Assembly: GCA_030681195.1 (NCBI GenBank)
Contig: JAUXXJ010000018.1
Location: 62,001 to 126,000, forward strand
Source: Rhodocyclaceae bacterium
GTDB taxonomy: Bacteria; Pseudomonadota; Gammaproteobacteria; Burkholderiales; Rhodocyclaceae
Direction: 5' to 3'
DNA: 64,000 nucleotides
The position numbers and the translations under genes were made by a program. Positions within the stretch are counted from its first letter, which is position 1. Each line of letters starts with the position of its first letter. Shown piece by piece: positions 16,907-28,132 of this stretch. The notes beneath the pieces are model-generated. The model did no database searches. It worked only from the letters and a program-made list of their open reading frames with translations, and was not told the origin of the DNA.

Positions 16907-16982
16907 TGGAGCGGGAGAAGAGTCTCGAACTCTCGACCTATACCTTGGCAAGGTATCGCTCTACCAACTGAGCTACTCCCGC
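16907..16982 (-). tRNA. tRNA-Gly (GCC)
   Basis: There are 76 bases including an encoded CCA. The acceptor stem GCGGGAG pairs with CTCCCGC and the anticodon stem-loop ATACC-TTGCCAA-GGTAT gives anticodon GCC. The D-arm is AGCTCAGTTGGTAGAGC and the T-arm GGTCGAGAGTTCGAGACTC-like, both standard. Confidence 0.96.
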
Positions 16983-17046
16983 AGAACAGGGGCGCATTCT
17001 AACGGCGAATTCCGCCGTGTCAAGCAACCCTGGCTAACTTTTTTCT

Positions 17047-17847
17047 TCAGGCCTGCAGGGCCGGGGTGCGATGGGGCTGGATGACCTGCAGCAACTGGTT
17101 GAAAACCTTGGGGGTGCCGCCGACGATGTTGCCGGTCTGCAGATAATTGCCATCGCCGGAAAGGTCGCTGACCAGTCCACCCGCTTCGAGGATCAGCAGG
17201 GCGCCGGCCGCCATGTCCCAGGGCGAGAGGCCGAATTCCCAAAATCCATCGATGCGGCCACACGCCACCCAGGCAAGATCGAGCGACGCAGCACCCGGGC
17301 GGCGCACGCCGGCGCAGCGTTTGGTCATTTCTTTGAAAATGGCCAGGTAGGTGTCGACATGATCGAACACGCGGTAAGGGAAGCCCGTGCCGAGCAGTGA
17401 CTCTTCAAGCTTTACGCACTTGCTGACGCGGATGCGCTTGTCGTTGAGGAATGCGCCTCCGCCCTTGCTGGCGGTAAACAGTTCGTTGCGGTTTGGGTCA
17501 TACACCACAGCTTGCGTCAGCACGCCCTTGTGCGCCAAAGCAATCGAGATCGCGTATTGTGGAAAGCCGTGGATGAAGTTGGTGGTGCCATCGAGCGGAT
17601 CAATGATCCACTGAAATTCGGAAGTCTGTTCGGACAGGCCGGACTCCTCGGCCAGGATGGCATGGCTGGGATAGACTTCACGCAGGGTTTCGATGATGGT
17701 GGCTTCGGCGGCACGGTCGACTTCGGTGACGAAATCGTTTTGCTGCTTGACGCCGATGGTCAACTGACCAAGATCGAGACTGGCGCGGTTGATCACGTTC
17801 CCGGCACGGCGGGCGGCCTTGATGGCCGTGTTGAGCATGGGGTGCAT
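17047..17847 (-). CDS. suhB: Inositol monophosphatase family protein SuhB
   Basis: The protein has 266 residues from [16 protein letters not shown]. The open frame extends upstream to 18363, but that part overlaps trmJ and is unrelated. Metal-binding motifs are LAEESG, the [14 protein letters not shown] signature and the C-terminal [18 protein letters not shown]. Besides phosphatase activity, SuhB in other proteobacteria takes part in rRNA antitermination complexes, so the gene is usually conserved near translation or tRNA genes. It is divergent from trmJ with a 25-base gap. Confidence 0.94.
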   Translation of the reverse strand: MHPMLNTAIKAARRAGNVINRASLDLGQLTIGVKQQNDFVTEVDRAAEATIIETLREVYPSHAILAEESGLSEQTSEFQWIIDPLDGTTNFIHGFPQYAISIALAHKGVLTQAVVYDPNRNELFTASKGGGAFLNDKRIRVSKCVKLEESLLGTGFPYRVFDHVDTYLAIFKEMTKRCAGVRRPGAASLDLAWVACGRIDGFWEFGLSPWDMAAGALLILEAGGLVSDLSGDGNYLQTGNIVGGTPKVFNQLLQVIQPHRTPALQA

Positions 17848-17872
17848 GGGTAAATAAGACGATTGAAAGGCA

Positions 17873-18628
17873 ATGGATTCTAAACGGTTGACACCCCCCG
17901 CGCTGGAAAGCCTGCAACGCGTTCGGGTCATATTGTGTGCCACCAGCCATCCGGGCAATATTGGCGCGGCAGCCCGGGCAATGAAAACGATGGGGTTGAC
18001 TCGCCTTGTGCTGGTCAATCCCAAGATATTCCCCGATCCGCAAGCCGAAGCCATGGCCTCGGGCGCGGATGATGTGCTGGTCAATGCAACAGTCTGCGCG
18101 AGCCTCACGGAAGCGCTGCAGGGCGTGGTATTGGCGCTGGCGATGACCGCCCGGCGGCGCGAACTGGCGACGGTGCCGCTGGGCGCGCGCGACGCCGCGC
18201 TCGAGCTGGCCGGCATGGCGGCGCAAGGTGAGGTGGCGCTGGTGTTCGGCAACGAGACTTCGGGGCTTTCCAACGAGGAGTTGGCGCAGTGCGGTTGTTG
18301 GGCGATGATTCCGAGCAATCCTGATTTCTCGTCACTGAATCTGGCGGCAGCCGTGCAGGTCATGTGCTACGAGTTGCGCATGGCCTTGCTGGGCACGCAA
18401 CCCGTGCCAATGATTTCGGATGCCGGGCAACTGGCGACACACGAAGAAGTCGAGGGCGTACTGTCCCACTTCGAACAGTCGGCTGTCGATAGCGGCTTTC
18501 TCGATGTGGCAAGCCCCGGGCGCTTGATGCTGCGTTTGCGGCGTCTGTTTGCTCGTGCGCGACTGGAGCGGGAAGAGGTGAATATCCTGCGCGGTTTTCT
18601 GGCCTCGTTTCAACGCAGGCGCGGTTGA
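17873..18628 (+). CDS. trmJ: tRNA (cytidine/uridine-2'-O-)-methyltransferase TrmJ
   Basis: The protein has 251 residues. The SPOUT methyltransferase fold is shown by [26 protein letters not shown] at the N-terminus, [17 protein letters not shown] (motif 2) and [23 protein letters not shown] (motif 3), which together make the trefoil knot that binds S-adenosylmethionine. The C-terminal extension of about 80 residues is the TrmJ-type dimer helix region. It methylates the ribose at tRNA position 32. An AAAGG ribosome site precedes the ATG. Confidence 0.94.
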   Translation: MDSKRLTPPALESLQRVRVILCATSHPGNIGAAARAMKTMGLTRLVLVNPKIFPDPQAEAMASGADDVLVNATVCASLTEALQGVVLALAMTARRRELATVPLGARDAALELAGMAAQGEVALVFGNETSGLSNEELAQCGCWAMIPSNPDFSSLNLAAAVQVMCYELRMALLGTQPVPMISDAGQLATHEEVEGVLSHFEQSAVDSGFLDVASPGRLMLRLRRLFARARLEREEVNILRGFLASFQRRRG

Positions 18629-18722
18629 TTATTGGACGCAGGACTATAAGTTGACCGCAGTTATCGGGAATTCTAGAATGCATCCAATTCCCCTTTGTCC
18701 TTGTCAGATTCAGTGATATTCC

Positions 18723-19475
18723 ATGTTTGCCCGTTTGCGTGAAGACATTGCCTGCGTTTTCGAACGCGATCCGGCCGCCCGTTCTTCCTGGGAGGTGTTG
18801 ACCTGCTATCCGGGCTTGCATGCCCTGACGCTGCATCGGCTGTCCCACTGGCTTTGGGGGCAGCGCTTGCGCTGGTTGGCACGTCTGCTGTCGCATTTGA
18901 CGCGCATGCTCACTGGCATTGAAATCCATCCGGGCGCGACGATTGGTCGTCGGGTGTTCATTGACCATGGCATGGGCGTGGTGATCGGCGAGACGGCCGT
19001 GATTTCGGACGAGTGCACGCTCTACCATGGTGTGACGCTGGGCGGTACATCCTGGAATCGGGGTAAGCGTCATCCGACGCTGGAGCGGGGCGTGGTGATT
19101 GGTGCCGGTGCCAAGGTGCTGGGGCCGATTACGGTGGCCGAAGGTGCCAAGGTGGGGTCGAACGCGGTGGTGGTGCGCGATGTGCCGGCCGGCACGACAG
19201 CTGTCGGCATCCCGGCACGGATTGTCGAACCCGGCCGCGAAGCGGCGCGCCACGAGAAGGCGGAACACCTTGGTTTCTCGGCCTACGCCGTGACGCGTAG
19301 CGAGGATGATCCACTTTCCATGGCGATCCATGGTTTGCTCGATCATGCCGTCGAGACTGATCGTCGTATCGAGGCGCTGCTGAAGACGATTGAGCGGGCC
19401 GGGGTTTCGGTCGAGGACGACGTGGCGACGGCAGACAAGTTTGACCCGAAATATTTATCAAAAATTGTTGACTAA
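18723..19475 (+). CDS. cysE: Serine O-acetyltransferase
   Basis: The protein has 250 residues, short-type CysE. Left-handed beta-helix hexapeptide repeats are visible from [27 protein letters not shown] through [32 protein letters not shown]. It makes O-acetylserine, the acceptor for sulfide in cysteine synthesis. Placement directly before the isc operon fits cysteine supply to the desulfurases, although the iscR promoter lies at and beyond the cysE stop, so the two units are probably separate. A C-terminal tail of about 60 residues is variable. Confidence 0.95.
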   Translation: MFARLREDIACVFERDPAARSSWEVLTCYPGLHALTLHRLSHWLWGQRLRWLARLLSHLTRMLTGIEIHPGATIGRRVFIDHGMGVVIGETAVISDECTLYHGVTLGGTSWNRGKRHPTLERGVVIGAGAKVLGPITVAEGAKVGSNAVVVRDVPAGTTAVGIPARIVEPGREAARHEKAEHLGFSAYAVTRSEDDPLSMAIHGLLDHAVETDRRIEALLKTIERAGVSVEDDVATADKFDPKYLSKIVD

Positions 19476-19496
19476 ATTTGTCAAGAACATATATAG
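19469..19496 (+). promoter_or_regulatory. Probable isc operon promoter
   Basis: TTGACT at 19469-19474 and TATATA at 19491-19496 are separated by 16 bases, close to the sigma-70 consensus. The first half overlaps the last codons of cysE. The -10 box runs into the IscR site, so IscR binding would cover the promoter. Confidence 0.6.
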
Positions 19497-19518
19497 TTGA
19501 CTAAAGCAGTCTGGTAAT
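19494..19518 (+). promoter_or_regulatory. IscR type 1 binding site
   Basis: The 25 bases are ATAGTT GACT AAAGC AGTC TGGTAA. This fits the dyad ATA-N3-GACT-N5-AGTC-N3-TAT-like pattern bound by [2Fe-2S]-IscR. A weaker GACT-N5-TGTC lies just upstream at 19471-19483. Negative feedback on the whole isc operon is the expected effect. Confidence 0.8.
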
Positions 19519-19563
19519 TGGATTGCTATCTCCAGAAGCCTAATTCGACCGAAGAGGAACATC

Positions 19564-20049
19564 ATGAAGCTGACCACCAAGGGACGTTTTGCGGTAACCG
19601 CGATGATTGATCTCGCCTTACGCCAGCACGCCGGCCCCGTGACGCTGGCTGGCATCGCCGAGCGCCAGAAAATTTCGCTCTCCTATCTTGAACAACTGTT
19701 TGGTAAGTTGCGCCGCAACCAGCTGGTCGCCAGTACGCGCGGCCCCGGCGGTGGCTATACCCTGGCCCGGCCGCTGGCCTCGGTGACCGTGGCCGACATC
19801 ATTCGTGCCGTGGATGAGCCGCTCGATGCCACCAACTGCGGCGGTATGGGCAACTGCCATGACGAGCAGCCCTGCATGACGCATGAGTTGTGGACCAGCC
19901 TGAACAAGCGCATGTTTGAATACCTGAGCTCGGTCAATCTGGATGATCTGGTACGCCAGCAGCGTGCTTCGGTGCCGGTCGACAGTGTTCCGCTCAAGAA
20001 GACCGCTGCTGGTCAGGTACGCCGCGTCACCATGATGGCGGCGGCTTAA
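19564..20049 (+). CDS. iscR: Fe-S cluster sensing repressor IscR
   Basis: The protein has 161 residues of the Rrf2 family. The N-terminal winged helix is MKLTTKGRFAVTAMIDLAL through STRGPGGGYTLARP. The cluster ligands are in CGGMGNCHDEQPCMTHELW (three cysteines plus the histidine three residues after the last). It represses the isc operon when it holds a [2Fe-2S] cluster. It is the first gene of the operon and lies downstream of a clear IscR box. GAAGAGGAA supplies the ribosome site. Confidence 0.97.
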   Translation: MKLTTKGRFAVTAMIDLALRQHAGPVTLAGIAERQKISLSYLEQLFGKLRRNQLVASTRGPGGGYTLARPLASVTVADIIRAVDEPLDATNCGGMGNCHDEQPCMTHELWTSLNKRMFEYLSSVNLDDLVRQQRASVPVDSVPLKKTAAGQVRRVTMMAAA

Positions 20050-20076
20050 TCAGCGGATTTGAACGTCGCTGCTGAT

Positions 20077-21234
20077 ATGTTCGCGCCAGCCTATCTCGAT
20101 CACAACGCCACGACGCCGGTTGTCCCTGCGGCGCTGACGGCCATGTTGCCGTATTTCAGCGCGCAGCATGGCAATGCGTCGAGTCGTCACGAGTTCGGCC
20201 GTGCGGCGCGGCGGGCGGTTGATGAGGCGCGTCAGCGCGTGGCCCATGCAGTGGGCGCACATCCCACCGAGGTGATTTTCACCAGCGGCGGGTCGGAAGC
20301 GAACAACCTGTTCATCAAGGGCGCTGCGCTGCGGCTCAAGCCTGGCGTGATTGCCGTCTCGGCTATCGAGCACCCTTGCGTGCGCAAGCCGGCGCAGGCC
20401 TTGTCGCGGCAGGGCTGGCGGGTGCGTGAGATTGCGGTTGATGCTGAATGCCGTCTCGCCAGCGCCGACTTTTCAGCGGCGCTGGCCGAACGGCCTGCGC
20501 TTGTCTCCGTGATGCTGGCCAACAACGAGACGGGGGTGCTGCAGGATATTGCCGCGCTGGCGGCCGAGGCAGCCACGGCGGGTGCCTGTTTCCATACCGA
20601 TGCCGTACAGGCACTCGGCAAGATCTCCCTCGACTTTCGTTCGCTGAATACGGCGGGTGTACGTGCCCTGACCCTTTCCGCCCACAAGCTGGGCGGGCCA
20701 AAGGGAGCGGGTGCGCTGGTGGTCGACAAGCGCGTCGATCTGGCACCACTGATCGATGGCGGCGGTCATGAGCGCGGCTTGCGTTCGGGCACCGAGAATG
20801 TCCCGGCTATCGTCGGGTTTGGCGTCGCCTGCGAGCAGGCTGTCCTTCACCTGGCTGCATCGGCGGCCCATCTACGTTCGCTGCGCACGCAACTGGAAGG
20901 CGGATTGTCACCACTCGGGGCGAGGATTTTTGCCCAGGGAGCTGACCGTCTGCCCAATACCGTCTATTTTTCGCTGCCCGGCATTGATGGCGAAACGCTG
21001 GTCGGCAAGCTCGACCGGGCCGGCTATGCCGTGGCCAGTGGCTCCGCCTGTTCGGCCGCCAATCCGGAAGCCTCCCATGTGCTGCTGGCCATGGGCGTTA
21101 CGCCCGAGATGGCGCGCGGCGCCGTGCGCGTCAGCCTCGGTGCCACCAATACCGAAACGGAGATTGCCGGCTTCCTGCAGGCCCTGTCCGCCATCCATGC
21201 CCAATTGAAATCCATGACCGCGATGGTCAATTAA
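20077..21234 (+). CDS. NifS-like cysteine desulfurase (second desulfurase in the isc operon)
   Basis: The protein has 385 residues from ATG 20077. A TTG at 20059 would add six. PLP lysine lies in TLSAHKLGGPKGAGAL and the catalytic cysteine in ASGSACSAANPEASHVL. The shorter active loop without the IscS C-terminal IscU-binding tail suggests a NifS/IscS paralogue. It removes sulfur from cysteine as a persulfide. It sits between iscR and iscS, so it is co-regulated. A repeat copy at 20450-20473 encodes RLASADFS in a variable loop. Possible roles are back-up Fe-S assembly or sulfur supply to other acceptors, including the island phosphorothioation enzymes (speculative). Confidence 0.9.
   Translation: MFAPAYLDHNATTPVVPAALTAMLPYFSAQHGNASSRHEFGRAARRAVDEARQRVAHAVGAHPTEVIFTSGGSEANNLFIKGAALRLKPGVIAVSAIEHPCVRKPAQALSRQGWRVREIAVDAECRLASADFSAALAERPALVSVMLANNETGVLQDIAALAAEAATAGACFHTDAVQALGKISLDFRSLNTAGVRALTLSAHKLGGPKGAGALVVDKRVDLAPLIDGGGHERGLRSGTENVPAIVGFGVACEQAVLHLAASAAHLRSLRTQLEGGLSPLGARIFAQGADRLPNTVYFSLPGIDGETLVGKLDRAGYAVASGSACSAANPEASHVLLAMGVTPEMARGAVRVSLGATNTETEIAGFLQALSAIHAQLKSMTAMVN
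20450..20473 (+). repeat. Dispersed 24-bp repeat, copy 2 (inside nifS-like gene)
   Basis: Reads GCCGT CTC GCCAGCGCCGAC TTTT, an exact consensus match outside the variable triplet. Sense orientation, encoding RLASADF in frame. Confidence 0.88.
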
Positions 21235-21252
21235 GAACCAGGAGTTTTTTGC

Positions 21253-22467
<1,215 letters not shown>

Positions 22468-22482
22468 TTTCAGGAGTGCATC

Positions 22483-22869
22483 ATGTCATATAGTCAAAAA
22501 GTCATCGAACATTACGAAAATCCCCGCAACGTCGGCTCCTTTGGGAAAGACGAAGAGGGGATTGCCACCGGCATGGTCGGCGCGCCGGCCTGCGGCGACG
22601 TCATGAAGCTGCAGATCAAGGTCGGCAAGGATGGCGTCATCGAGGATGCCAAGTTCAAGACCTACGGCTGCGGTTCGGCGATCGCGTCCAGTTCGCTGGT
22701 CACCGAGTGGGTTAAGGGCAAGACACTCGATCAGGCACTCGATATCAAGAACACGCAAATCGCCGAGGAACTGGCACTGCCGCCAGTGAAGATTCACTGC
22801 TCGATCCTCGCCGAGGATGCCATCAAGGCCGCAGTCGCTGACTACAAAAAACAGCAGGAGGCCAAGTAA
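22483..22869 (+). CDS. iscU: Fe-S cluster scaffold IscU
   Basis: The protein has 128 residues. The three cluster cysteines are in GAPACGDVM, TYGCGSAIASSS and KIHCSILAEDA. The LPPVK motif recognised by HscA directly precedes the third cysteine (LALPPVKIHC). It lies 15 bases after iscS and abuts iscA. Confidence 0.98.
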   Translation: MSYSQKVIEHYENPRNVGSFGKDEEGIATGMVGAPACGDVMKLQIKVGKDGVIEDAKFKTYGCGSAIASSSLVTEWVKGKTLDQALDIKNTQIAEELALPPVKIHCSILAEDAIKAAVADYKKQQEAK

Positions 22870-23193
22870 ATGGGCGTGACGCTTTCGGAAGCCGCAGCGA
22901 AGCATGTCTCCGGTTTCATCACCAAACGTGGGAAGGGCATTGGCATTCGTCTCGGGGTGAAAACCTCCGGTTGCTCCGGTATGGCCTACAAGCTGGAGTT
23001 TGCCGATGCGCCCGAGCCGGATGACATTGTCTTCGAAAGTCATGGTCTCAAGCTGCTGATCGATCCGAAGAGCCTGCCTTATCTTGATGGTACGGAGCTT
23101 GACTACACGCGTGAGGGATTGAACGAGGGCTTCAAGTTCATCAATCCGAACGTCAAGGATCAGTGCGGCTGCGGAGAAAGTTTTACCGTCTGA
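22870..23193 (+). CDS. iscA: A-type Fe-S carrier IscA
   Basis: The protein has 107 residues. The three conserved cysteines are in [14 protein letters not shown] and the C-terminal QCGCGESF. It passes clusters to apoproteins. The ATG follows the iscU stop immediately. Confidence 0.97.
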   Translation: MGVTLSEAAAKHVSGFITKRGKGIGIRLGVKTSGCSGMAYKLEFADAPEPDDIVFESHGLKLLIDPKSLPYLDGTELDYTREGLNEGFKFINPNVKDQCGCGESFTV

Positions 23194-23210
23194 CCATTGA
23201 CCATCGGCCG

Positions 23211-23753
23211 ATGACACTATTCGATCTAGAAACCGTTCGACAGGATTTTTTCAGCCTGTTCGGCTTGCCGCGCCAACAAGGCATTGATGCCGATCGTCTT
23301 GATGCGCTGTATCGCGAGATTCAGGCGCGCGTCCATCCGGACAAGCATGCGCATCTGTCTGACAGCGACAAGCGCATGGCAATGCAATGGGCCACGCATG
23401 TCAATGAAGCCTACGAGACGCTGAAAGATCCGCTCAAGCGCGCGCGTTATCTATTGCATCTGGCCGGCCACGATGTGCGGCTGGAAACCAATACGGCGAT
23501 GCCGACGGCCTTCCTGGTGGCGCAGATGGAACTGCGCGAGTCGGTGGTGGAAGCGAAGGATGCCGGTGACGTCGATGCCCTCGATACCCTGCTGCGGCGC
23601 TTGAAGAATGAGGTAAAGGCCGAGTTTGACAACCTGCGCGTGGCGCTTGATGAGGGTAATCTGGAACATGCCGGTGCGCTGGTGCGGCAACTGATGTTCC
23701 AGGAAAAGCTGCTGAACGAAATTGATGACGCACTTGCCTGCCTAGAAGGCTAA
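23211..23753 (+). CDS. hscB: Co-chaperone HscB (Hsc20)
   Basis: The protein has 180 residues from [17 protein letters not shown]. The frame upstream is shared with the end of iscA. The J domain carries the HPD motif in [11 protein letters not shown], and the C-terminal three-helix region ([15 protein letters not shown] onward) binds IscU. It stimulates HscA ATPase during cluster transfer. Confidence 0.96.
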   Translation: MTLFDLETVRQDFFSLFGLPRQQGIDADRLDALYREIQARVHPDKHAHLSDSDKRMAMQWATHVNEAYETLKDPLKRARYLLHLAGHDVRLETNTAMPTAFLVAQMELRESVVEAKDAGDVDALDTLLRRLKNEVKAEFDNLRVALDEGNLEHAGALVRQLMFQEKLLNEIDDALACLEG

Positions 23754-23773
23754 AAAATAAGGCTGAAAGAAGA

Positions 23774-25645
23774 ATGGCACTACTGCAACTTTCCGAACCA
23801 GGGGAATCCGCTGCACCGCATGAACACCGCCTCGCGGTGGGCATTGATCTGGGCACCACCAATTCGCTCGTCGCTACCGTCCGCAGTGGCATGTCGGTGG
23901 TGCTTCACGATGATCAGGGCCGCCCGTTGCTGCCTTCCATTGTGCGTTATGCCGCCGATGGCGCACGGGAGGTGGGCTATGGTGCCCAGGTGCATCAGTC
24001 GCTCGATCCACGCAATACGATCGTCTCGGTCAAGCGCTTCATGGGGCGCGGCCTGAAAGATATCGCTCATATTGAAACCCTGCCTTACGATTTCATCGAA
24101 GGCGAGGGCATGGTCAAACTCAAGACCGCGCAGGGCGTGAAAAGTCCCGTCGAGGTATCCGCCGATATCCTGCGGGCCTTGCGCGAGCGCGCCGAAGCCT
24201 CGCTCGGCGGTCAACTGACCGGGGCCGTGATTACCGTGCCGGCCTACTTCGATGATGCGCAGCGTCAGGCCACCAAGGATGCCGCGCGTCTCGCCGGCCT
24301 GAATGTGCTGCGTCTGCTCAACGAACCGACGGCGGCGGCGATTGCCTATGGTCTCGATAACGGCGCCGAAGGCGTTTATGCCGTCTATGACCTGGGCGGC
24401 GGCACCTTCGATATCTCGATTCTCAGATTGTCAAAAGGCGTCTTCCAGGTGTTGTCGACCGGCGGTGATTCGGCGCTGGGCGGCGATGATTTCGATCACC
24501 GCATCTTCTGCTGGGTCAGTGAGCAGGCGAAGCTGTCGCCGCTCTCGCATCACGATGCGCGCCTGTTGCAGATGCGTGCGCGTGAGGCCAAGGAATTTCT
24601 GACCCTGAATGCCGAGGCGCCGATCACGGCAAAGCTGTCGACCGGCGAGTTTGTCGATCTCAAGCTGACGACGGAAATCTTCAAGGACATCACGAAAACC
24701 CTGGTGCAAAAAACGCTGGGGCCGACGCGCAAGGCGCTGCGCGATGCTGGTTTGTCCCCCGACGAGATCAAGGGCGTGGTAATGGTCGGCGGCGCGACGC
24801 GCATGCCGCAGATCCAGCAAGCGGTCGGGGAATATTTCGGTCAGGAGCCGCTGAACAATCTGGACCCGGACAAGGTGGTGGCGCTCGGCGCCGCCACGCA
24901 GGCCAATCTGCTGGCGGGCAACCGCGCGGCCGGCGATGACTGGCTGCTGCTCGACGTGATTCCGCTGTCACTCGGTATCGAGATAATGGGTGGCTTGGTT
25001 GAGAAGATCATTCCGCGCAATTCGACGATTCCGATTGCCCGGGCGCAGGAGTTCACCACCTTCAAGGATGGTCAGGTGGCGATGGCGCTGCAAGTCGTTC
25101 AGGGCGAGCGCGAACTGGTGTCGGATTGCCGCAGTCTGGCGCATTTCGAGTTGCGTGGTATTCCACCAATGGTCGCCGGTGCGGCACGGATTCGTGTGAC
25201 GTTTCAGGTCGATGCCGATGGGCTGTTATCGGTGACGGCGCGCGAGCAGACGACCGGCCATGAGGCGCGGGTCGAGGTCAAGCCGTCTTATGGCTTGTCT
25301 GATGACGAGATCACCTTGATGCTCAAAGACGGTTACAACCATGCGTCGGATGATGCCTTCCGCCGCGCCTTGCGTGAGGCGCAGGTCGAGGCGCAACGGC
25401 TGGTCGAGGCGGTGCAGTCGGCCTTGAAGGAAGATGCCGACTTGCTCTCGACACTGGAACGGGCGCATGTCGATAGCTGTCTGGCAAAGTTGCAAACGGT
25501 ATTGATCGGTGATGATCGGCGGGCCATCGACAACGCCATGGATGCGTTGTCCAAGGCCACGGCCGAGTTTGCCGCACGGCGCATGAACCAGAGCGTGCAG
25601 CGCGCGCTGGCGGGCAAGAAAATGGAAGAGATGGAAAACCTATGA
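23774..25645 (+). CDS. hscA: Hsp70-type chaperone HscA
   Basis: The protein has 623 residues. The nucleotide-binding domain shows [29 protein letters not shown] and [14 protein letters not shown]. The substrate-binding domain follows from about residue 390. It recognises the LPPVK loop of IscU and drives release of clusters. The C-terminus lacks the EEVD-like tail seen in DnaK, as usual for HscA. It overlaps fdx by four bases (ATGA). Confidence 0.97.
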   Translation: MALLQLSEPGESAAPHEHRLAVGIDLGTTNSLVATVRSGMSVVLHDDQGRPLLPSIVRYAADGAREVGYGAQVHQSLDPRNTIVSVKRFMGRGLKDIAHIETLPYDFIEGEGMVKLKTAQGVKSPVEVSADILRALRERAEASLGGQLTGAVITVPAYFDDAQRQATKDAARLAGLNVLRLLNEPTAAAIAYGLDNGAEGVYAVYDLGGGTFDISILRLSKGVFQVLSTGGDSALGGDDFDHRIFCWVSEQAKLSPLSHHDARLLQMRAREAKEFLTLNAEAPITAKLSTGEFVDLKLTTEIFKDITKTLVQKTLGPTRKALRDAGLSPDEIKGVVMVGGATRMPQIQQAVGEYFGQEPLNNLDPDKVVALGAATQANLLAGNRAAGDDWLLLDVIPLSLGIEIMGGLVEKIIPRNSTIPIARAQEFTTFKDGQVAMALQVVQGERELVSDCRSLAHFELRGIPPMVAGAARIRVTFQVDADGLLSVTAREQTTGHEARVEVKPSYGLSDDEITLMLKDGYNHASDDAFRRALREAQVEAQRLVEAVQSALKEDADLLSTLERAHVDSCLAKLQTVLIGDDRRAIDNAMDALSKATAEFAARRMNQSVQRALAGKKMEEMENL

Positions 25646-25989
25646 CCCAGATCATTGTGTTGCCGCATGCTGAATTGTGTCCGCAAGGCGCAGTTATCGA
25701 GGCGGAGCCGGGCGTTTCGGTATGCGACGCCTTGCTGGAAAACGAAATTGAGATCGAGCATGCTTGCGAGATGTCCTGTGCCTGCACCACCTGCCATGTG
25801 ATCGTGCGCGAAGGTTTCAATTCGCTTGAAGAATCCGACGAGATCGAGGATGATCTGCTTGACAAGGCTTGGGGCTTGACGCCGCTGTCGCGCCTTTCCT
25901 GTCAGGCGGTTGTCGGCGAAACGCCGCTGACCATCGAAATTCCGAAATACACGATCAACCAGGTGAAGGAAGGGCATTCGAAGAAATGA
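25642..25989 (+). CDS. fdx: [2Fe-2S] ferredoxin of the isc operon
   Basis: The protein has 115 residues. Cluster cysteines lie in [16 protein letters not shown] and LSCQAVV, in the adrenodoxin-type order. It supplies electrons during cluster assembly on IscU. The start overlaps hscA and the stop overlaps iscX, so translation of the three is coupled. Confidence 0.97.
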   Translation: MTQIIVLPHAELCPQGAVIEAEPGVSVCDALLENEIEIEHACEMSCACTTCHVIVREGFNSLEESDEIEDDLLDKAWGLTPLSRLSCQAVVGETPLTIEIPKYTINQVKEGHSKK

Positions 25990-26180
25990 AGTGGACAGAC
26001 AGTCTCGATATAGCCATTGAGCTGGCCGAACGTCATCCCAAGGTTGATCCGACGGCGCTGAATTTCGTTGACCTGATGCGCTGGGTGATGGAGCTGCCGG
26101 GCTTCGAAGAGGACGAGAAGCACTGTGGCGAAAAGAAACTTGAGGCGATTCAGCAGGCATGGATTGATGAGGTGGATTGA
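25986..26180 (+). CDS. iscX: Fe-S assembly modulator IscX
   Basis: The protein has 64 residues beginning [18 protein letters not shown], typical of IscX (YfhJ), with the acidic iron-binding face and the DLMRWVMELPGFEED segment. It binds iron and IscS and tunes desulfurase activity. The start overlaps the fdx stop (ATGA). It is the last classical isc gene. Confidence 0.95.
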   Translation: MKWTDSLDIAIELAERHPKVDPTALNFVDLMRWVMELPGFEEDEKHCGEKKLEAIQQAWIDEVD

Positions 26181-26181
26181 G

Positions 26182-26835
26182 ATGGTGCGCCGTATCGTTT
26201 CTGCGCTGCTGCTGATGTGTGCAGGTGCCGTATGGGCGGCAGATCAGCCGGTGTGGATCAGTGCGCAGCAGCCTTACATGGATGTGATGCACAACGGTCG
26301 TCTGGTGCGCATCCAGCGCGAGCAGGATAACTTTAACCAGATTGACCCCGATTTCGCGATGACCTCGCGGCCTTGCCCACCGTATTGCGTACAGCCAATG
26401 CAGTCGGCGCCAGGTGTCGAGACTATCGGCGAACTGGAATTGCTCGACTATCTGCAGCGCATCACGCGGCGCGATGAGAGTGTGCTGGTGATGGATTCCC
26501 GCGACGACGACTGGCTGATACGCTCCGGCATCATTCCGGGCGCCATTCATCTGCGCTGGGAGCGTTTGCATCCGAAGCATGCCAGCCCCGATGCAATTGC
26601 AGAAATACTCGAGTTGCAGTTTGGCGCTAGCCGGGTCGATTTGTTCTGGAACTTCGAAAACGCCAAGACGCTGATTTTCTATTGCAATGGCCCGTGGTGC
26701 GGACAGTCGCCGACCAACATCAAGCAGTTGCTGGCGATGGGTTATCCCGCCCAAAAGCTCAAGTGGTATCGCGGTGGCATGCAGGTCTGGAAAAGCCTTG
26801 GCCTGACGACCGCGCCGTGGAAGAAGAAGCCCTGA
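26182..26835 (+). CDS. Periplasmic rhodanese-like protein
   Basis: The protein has 217 residues. The start at 26182 lies one base after the iscX stop and has AGGTGG seven bases upstream. A signal peptide MVRRIVSALLLMCAGAVWA precedes ADQP. A Cys-containing segment RPCPPYC lies before the rhodanese domain, whose active loop reads FYCNGPWCGQSPTN, with catalytic Cys after the central strand. Rhodaneses move sulfane sulfur, but this one is exported, so it cannot serve cytosolic IscS directly. Its placement as the next cistron after iscX suggests co-transcription. The function is unknown. Confidence 0.85.
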   Translation: MVRRIVSALLLMCAGAVWAADQPVWISAQQPYMDVMHNGRLVRIQREQDNFNQIDPDFAMTSRPCPPYCVQPMQSAPGVETIGELELLDYLQRITRRDESVLVMDSRDDDWLIRSGIIPGAIHLRWERLHPKHASPDAIAEILELQFGASRVDLFWNFENAKTLIFYCNGPWCGQSPTNIKQLLAMGYPAQKLKWYRGGMQVWKSLGLTTAPWKKKP

Positions 26836-27638
26836 CCCCTTACTTGATCGATACCCACTGCCATCTCGATGCAGTGGAATTCGATGCGGATCGCGATGCG
26901 CTAGTGGCTGCAGCAAAAGTCGGCGCTGGCAGGACGGCACTGATGGTGATTCCGGCCATCGAGCGCGCGAACTTCGGCGCGGTCGCCAGCGTCTGTCGTG
27001 AGTATCCCGGCTGCGCACCGGCCTACGGGATTCATCCGATGTATGTGGATCGTGCTCGCCTTGAAGACCTCGATGCGCTGCGTGAAATCCTGAAGCATGG
27101 GCCTGCCGTCGCCATCGGCGAGATCGGCCTTGATCGCCATGTCGAGCCCCGTGATGATGAACGTCAGATGTTCTACTTCACCGAACAGCTCAAGCTTGCT
27201 GGCGAACTGGGGCTGCCCGTCCTGTTGCATGTGCGCCGCGCCATCGATCCGATCCTTCAGGCCTTGCGTCAGCACAAGGTGCCCGGTGGTATTGCGCATG
27301 CGTTCAATGGCAGCCGCGAGCAGGCCGATGCCTTCATCAAGCTGGGTTTCAAGCTCGGTTTTGGCGGGGCGATGACTTACCCTGGTTCAAAGCGCATTCG
27401 TGAGCTGGCGAGCTGCTTGCCGCTCGAATCCATCGTCCTGGAAACGGATGCCCCCGATATTCCCCCGGCCTGGAAATCGGGCGGTAGAAATACGCCCGCT
27501 GACCTCTTGCCAATTGCTGAAACGCTGGCAGAATTGCGGGCCTTGTCGCTGGCCGAGGTTGCGATAGCGACAAGTGAAAATGCTTTAGCGGTCTTGCCGC
27601 GACTCAAACAATTCACTACCAATGGAGAAAAACAATGA
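26817..27638 (+). CDS. TatD-family metal-dependent hydrolase
   Basis: The protein has about 273 residues. The start is uncertain: GTG 26817 overlaps the rhodanese gene, and later CTG or TTG codons up to LIDTHCHLD are also possible. Metal motifs are [33 protein letters not shown] and LETDAPD, which define the TatD amidohydrolase fold (DNase or other phosphoesterase activity in relatives). A repeat copy at 26915-26938 encodes KVGAGRTA in the first loop after the N-terminal helix. The stop overlaps the tpx start by four bases. Confidence 0.88.
   Translation: MEEEALTPYLIDTHCHLDAVEFDADRDALVAAAKVGAGRTALMVIPAIERANFGAVASVCREYPGCAPAYGIHPMYVDRARLEDLDALREILKHGPAVAIGEIGLDRHVEPRDDERQMFYFTEQLKLAGELGLPVLLHVRRAIDPILQALRQHKVPGGIAHAFNGSREQADAFIKLGFKLGFGGAMTYPGSKRIRELASCLPLESIVLETDAPDIPPAWKSGGRNTPADLLPIAETLAELRALSLAEVAIATSENALAVLPRLKQFTTNGEKQ
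26915..26938 (-). repeat. Dispersed 24-bp repeat, copy 3 (inside tatD-like gene)
   Basis: The minus strand reads GCCGT CCT GCCAGCGCCGAC TTTT, a full match outside the variable triplet. Antisense to the gene, encoding KVGAGRTA on the gene strand. Confidence 0.88.
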
Positions 27639-28132
27639 CTACCGTAACCCTGCAGGGCAATCCCTTCAAAGTCGATGGCAGCCTGCCTGCCGTGGGCACC
27701 ACTGCGCCGGCCCTCACGCTGACCAACGGCGAACTGGCCGATGTCACACTCGCCAACTATGCCGGCAAGCGCAAGGTGCTGAACATTGTGCCGAGCCTGG
27801 ATACGCCCACCTGTGCCACCTCGACGCGCAAGTTCAACGAAAAGGCGGCCAGCCTGAATAACGCCGTCGTGCTGGTCGTTTCCGCCGATCTACCGTTTGC
27901 GGCTGGCCGCTTCTGCTCGGTCGAGGGCCTGAAGAGCGTCGCCCACCTGTCGACCTTCCGTCACCCCGAGTTCATGAAGGCCTGGGGCGTGGCGATGGCC
28001 GAAGGCCCGCTACTTGGCCTGACGGCGCGTGCTGTGGTGGTTCTTGATGAAAACAACCAGGTACTGCACAGCCAACTCGTGGCCGAAATCGCCGACGAGC
28101 CGGACTACGATGCTGCTCTGAAGGCGCTCTAA
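27635..28132 (+). CDS. tpx: Thiol peroxidase Tpx
   Basis: The protein has 165 residues of the atypical 2-Cys peroxiredoxin family. The peroxidatic cysteine is in [16 protein letters not shown] and the resolving cysteine in [13 protein letters not shown]. It reduces lipid hydroperoxides and H2O2 with thioredoxin. It is coupled to the TatD gene and ends on the stop of the convergent DUF1015 gene, the two stops overlapping. Confidence 0.96.
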   Translation: MTTVTLQGNPFKVDGSLPAVGTTAPALTLTNGELADVTLANYAGKRKVLNIVPSLDTPTCATSTRKFNEKAASLNNAVVLVVSADLPFAAGRFCSVEGLKSVAHLSTFRHPEFMKAWGVAMAEGPLLGLTARAVVVLDENNQVLHSQLVAEIADEPDYDAALKAL

